NCBI RefSeq assembly: GCF_000737865.1
Contig: NZ_CP007287.1
Location: 1,102,872 to 1,166,871, forward strand
DNA: 64,000 nt
Source of the DNA: Bifidobacterium coryneforme
GTDB lineage: Bacteria > Actinomycetota > Actinomycetes > Actinomycetales > Bifidobacteriaceae
Direction of reading: 5' to 3'
The position numbers and the translations under genes were made by a program. Positions within the stretch are counted from its first letter, which is position 1. Each line of letters begins with the position of its first letter. The notes under the pieces were generated by a model. The model saw only the letters and a program-made list of their open reading frames with translations. It was not told the origin of the DNA and did no database searches. This document shows positions 63,410-64,000 of this stretch, one piece after another.

Positions 63410-64000
63410 CTACTTGGCTCCGGGCCGGGTTTTGTCCTCGTCCTCCCGGCGAGGCGCAAATCTGGCATCGGCCGAATCACCGGCATCAACGCTCTTCATG
63501 CCGTCAAGGGTGTCGGTCCCGCCATCACGCTCAGTTCCGGCCTTGGACACAGTCTCTTTACCCGCGTCATTCGCAGCTTTCTTTCCCGTATCAACGTCTC
63601 GCTTTGCTTCAACGACGCTCCCGGACTTTTTCCGCCTCTTCCGAATCAGCAGGAATGCACCAACCCCCAGAACCACGACAACCGCGAGAACAACAAGGAT
63701 GATGGTGACCTGTCGCTGCTGCTTGCGCTGCGCATCGATTCGTGAGATTCCATCCATCAGGGCCTTGGCCGAACCGACCCAGTCGGGATTGCCGGCCTTG
63801 CTGATCGGACCGAGGGCATCCTGGGAGAGTTGATCGACGGTCTTCTGGTCACGCAGCCACTCATCTGAGTTGTTGGAGACGGCCACGACCAACTTGCCGT
63901 CCTGGGACGCTACGGCCAGGAGGACCGTGTTGGGGGCCGGTTTCATGGATGCCAGCACCTGCTTGGCCCAATCCTCCGGCTTCATTTTCTGATAGAAGCT
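63410..64000 (-). CDS. TPM-domain membrane protein (5' end cut by window)
   Basis: The last ~196 residues of a protein whose start lies beyond the right edge. The visible part begins inside a TPM domain (WAKQVLASMKPAPNTVLLAVASQDGKLVVAVSNNSDEWLRD). Then come a helical stretch, one membrane span (VTIILVVLAVVVVLGVGAFLLI) and a Lys/Asp-rich tail. In the family the TPM domain is usually extracytoplasmic behind a signal peptide. It is upstream of the two-component pair by about 80 bases on the same strand. Function unknown. Confidence 0.8.
   Translation of the reverse strand, partial: SFYQKMKPEDWAKQVLASMKPAPNTVLLAVASQDGKLVVAVSNNSDEWLRDQKTVDQLSQDALGPISKAGNPDWVGSAKALMDGISRIDAQRKQQRQVTIILVVLAVVVVLGVGAFLLIRKRRKKSGSVVEAKRDVDTGKKAANDAGKETVSKAGTERDGGTDTLDGMKSVDAGDSADARFAPRREDEDKTRPGAK

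Overview
The window looks like chromosomal DNA of a high-GC actinobacterium of the family Bifidobacteriaceae. The evidence is a compact argCJBDFRGH cluster, the LigA-TPR neighbourhood, actinobacterial DUF3027/DUF3043/DUF4191 proteins, ClpC, PpgK and riboswitch-controlled ECF vitamin transporters. An Mn/Fe superoxide dismutase (22118-22738) is unusual for bifidobacteria and points to the insect-gut branch (the B. asteroides / indicum / coryneforme type). That placement is inference. No rRNA, tRNA, insertion sequence, phage gene or CRISPR array was seen, and no gene-free stretch exceeds 300 bases.

Layout. 1-595: truncated LacI-family regulator with nested palindromes upstream. 718-6335 (minus): translation/RNA-linked run of tyrS, an RGG-rich TPR protein, a HAD phosphatase, a small protein and TlyA. 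6469-7203: SGNH hydrolase. 7326-16403 (minus): complete arginine pathway in order argC-J-B-D-F-R-G-H, behind ARG-box-like sites. 16595-21936 (minus): SpoU methyltransferase, pheS, pheT and a DUF4190 membrane protein. 22118-22738 (plus): sodA with its own promoter and terminator. 22924-26378 (minus): TPP riboswitch, YkoE S-component and a fused EcfA-EcfA-EcfT protein. 26402-30907: M20 dipeptidase, DUF3043 protein, dihydrolipoamide dehydrogenase-like enzyme and DUF4191 protein. 31098-34034: glnA and an MFS transporter. 34156-41523 (minus): Mrp/ApbC, LigA and a giant TPR protein. 41568-43886: polytopic GT-C-like membrane protein. 44017-49883 (minus): ppgK-aminotransferase, then an MFS-GH3 beta-glucosidase unit. 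50035-52677: nitroreductase, histidine phosphatase and a GT2 glycosyltransferase. 52839-56108 (plus): FMN riboswitch, RibU and a second fused ECF A-A-T protein that carries an apparent +1 frameshift near its end. 56246-64000 (minus): ClpC, DUF3027 protein, cold-shock protein, an OmpR-type two-component system and a truncated TPM-domain membrane protein.

The genes fit a fermentative, vitamin-scavenging, saccharolytic cell that makes its own arginine and glutamine, imports thiamin-type and riboflavin-type vitamins through two dedicated ECF modules, and carries an oxygen-defence enzyme. The least explained items are the RGG/TPR/acidic-tail protein next to tyrS, the 1172-residue TPR protein overlapping ligA, the LigA insertion and the frameshifted ECF energiser.
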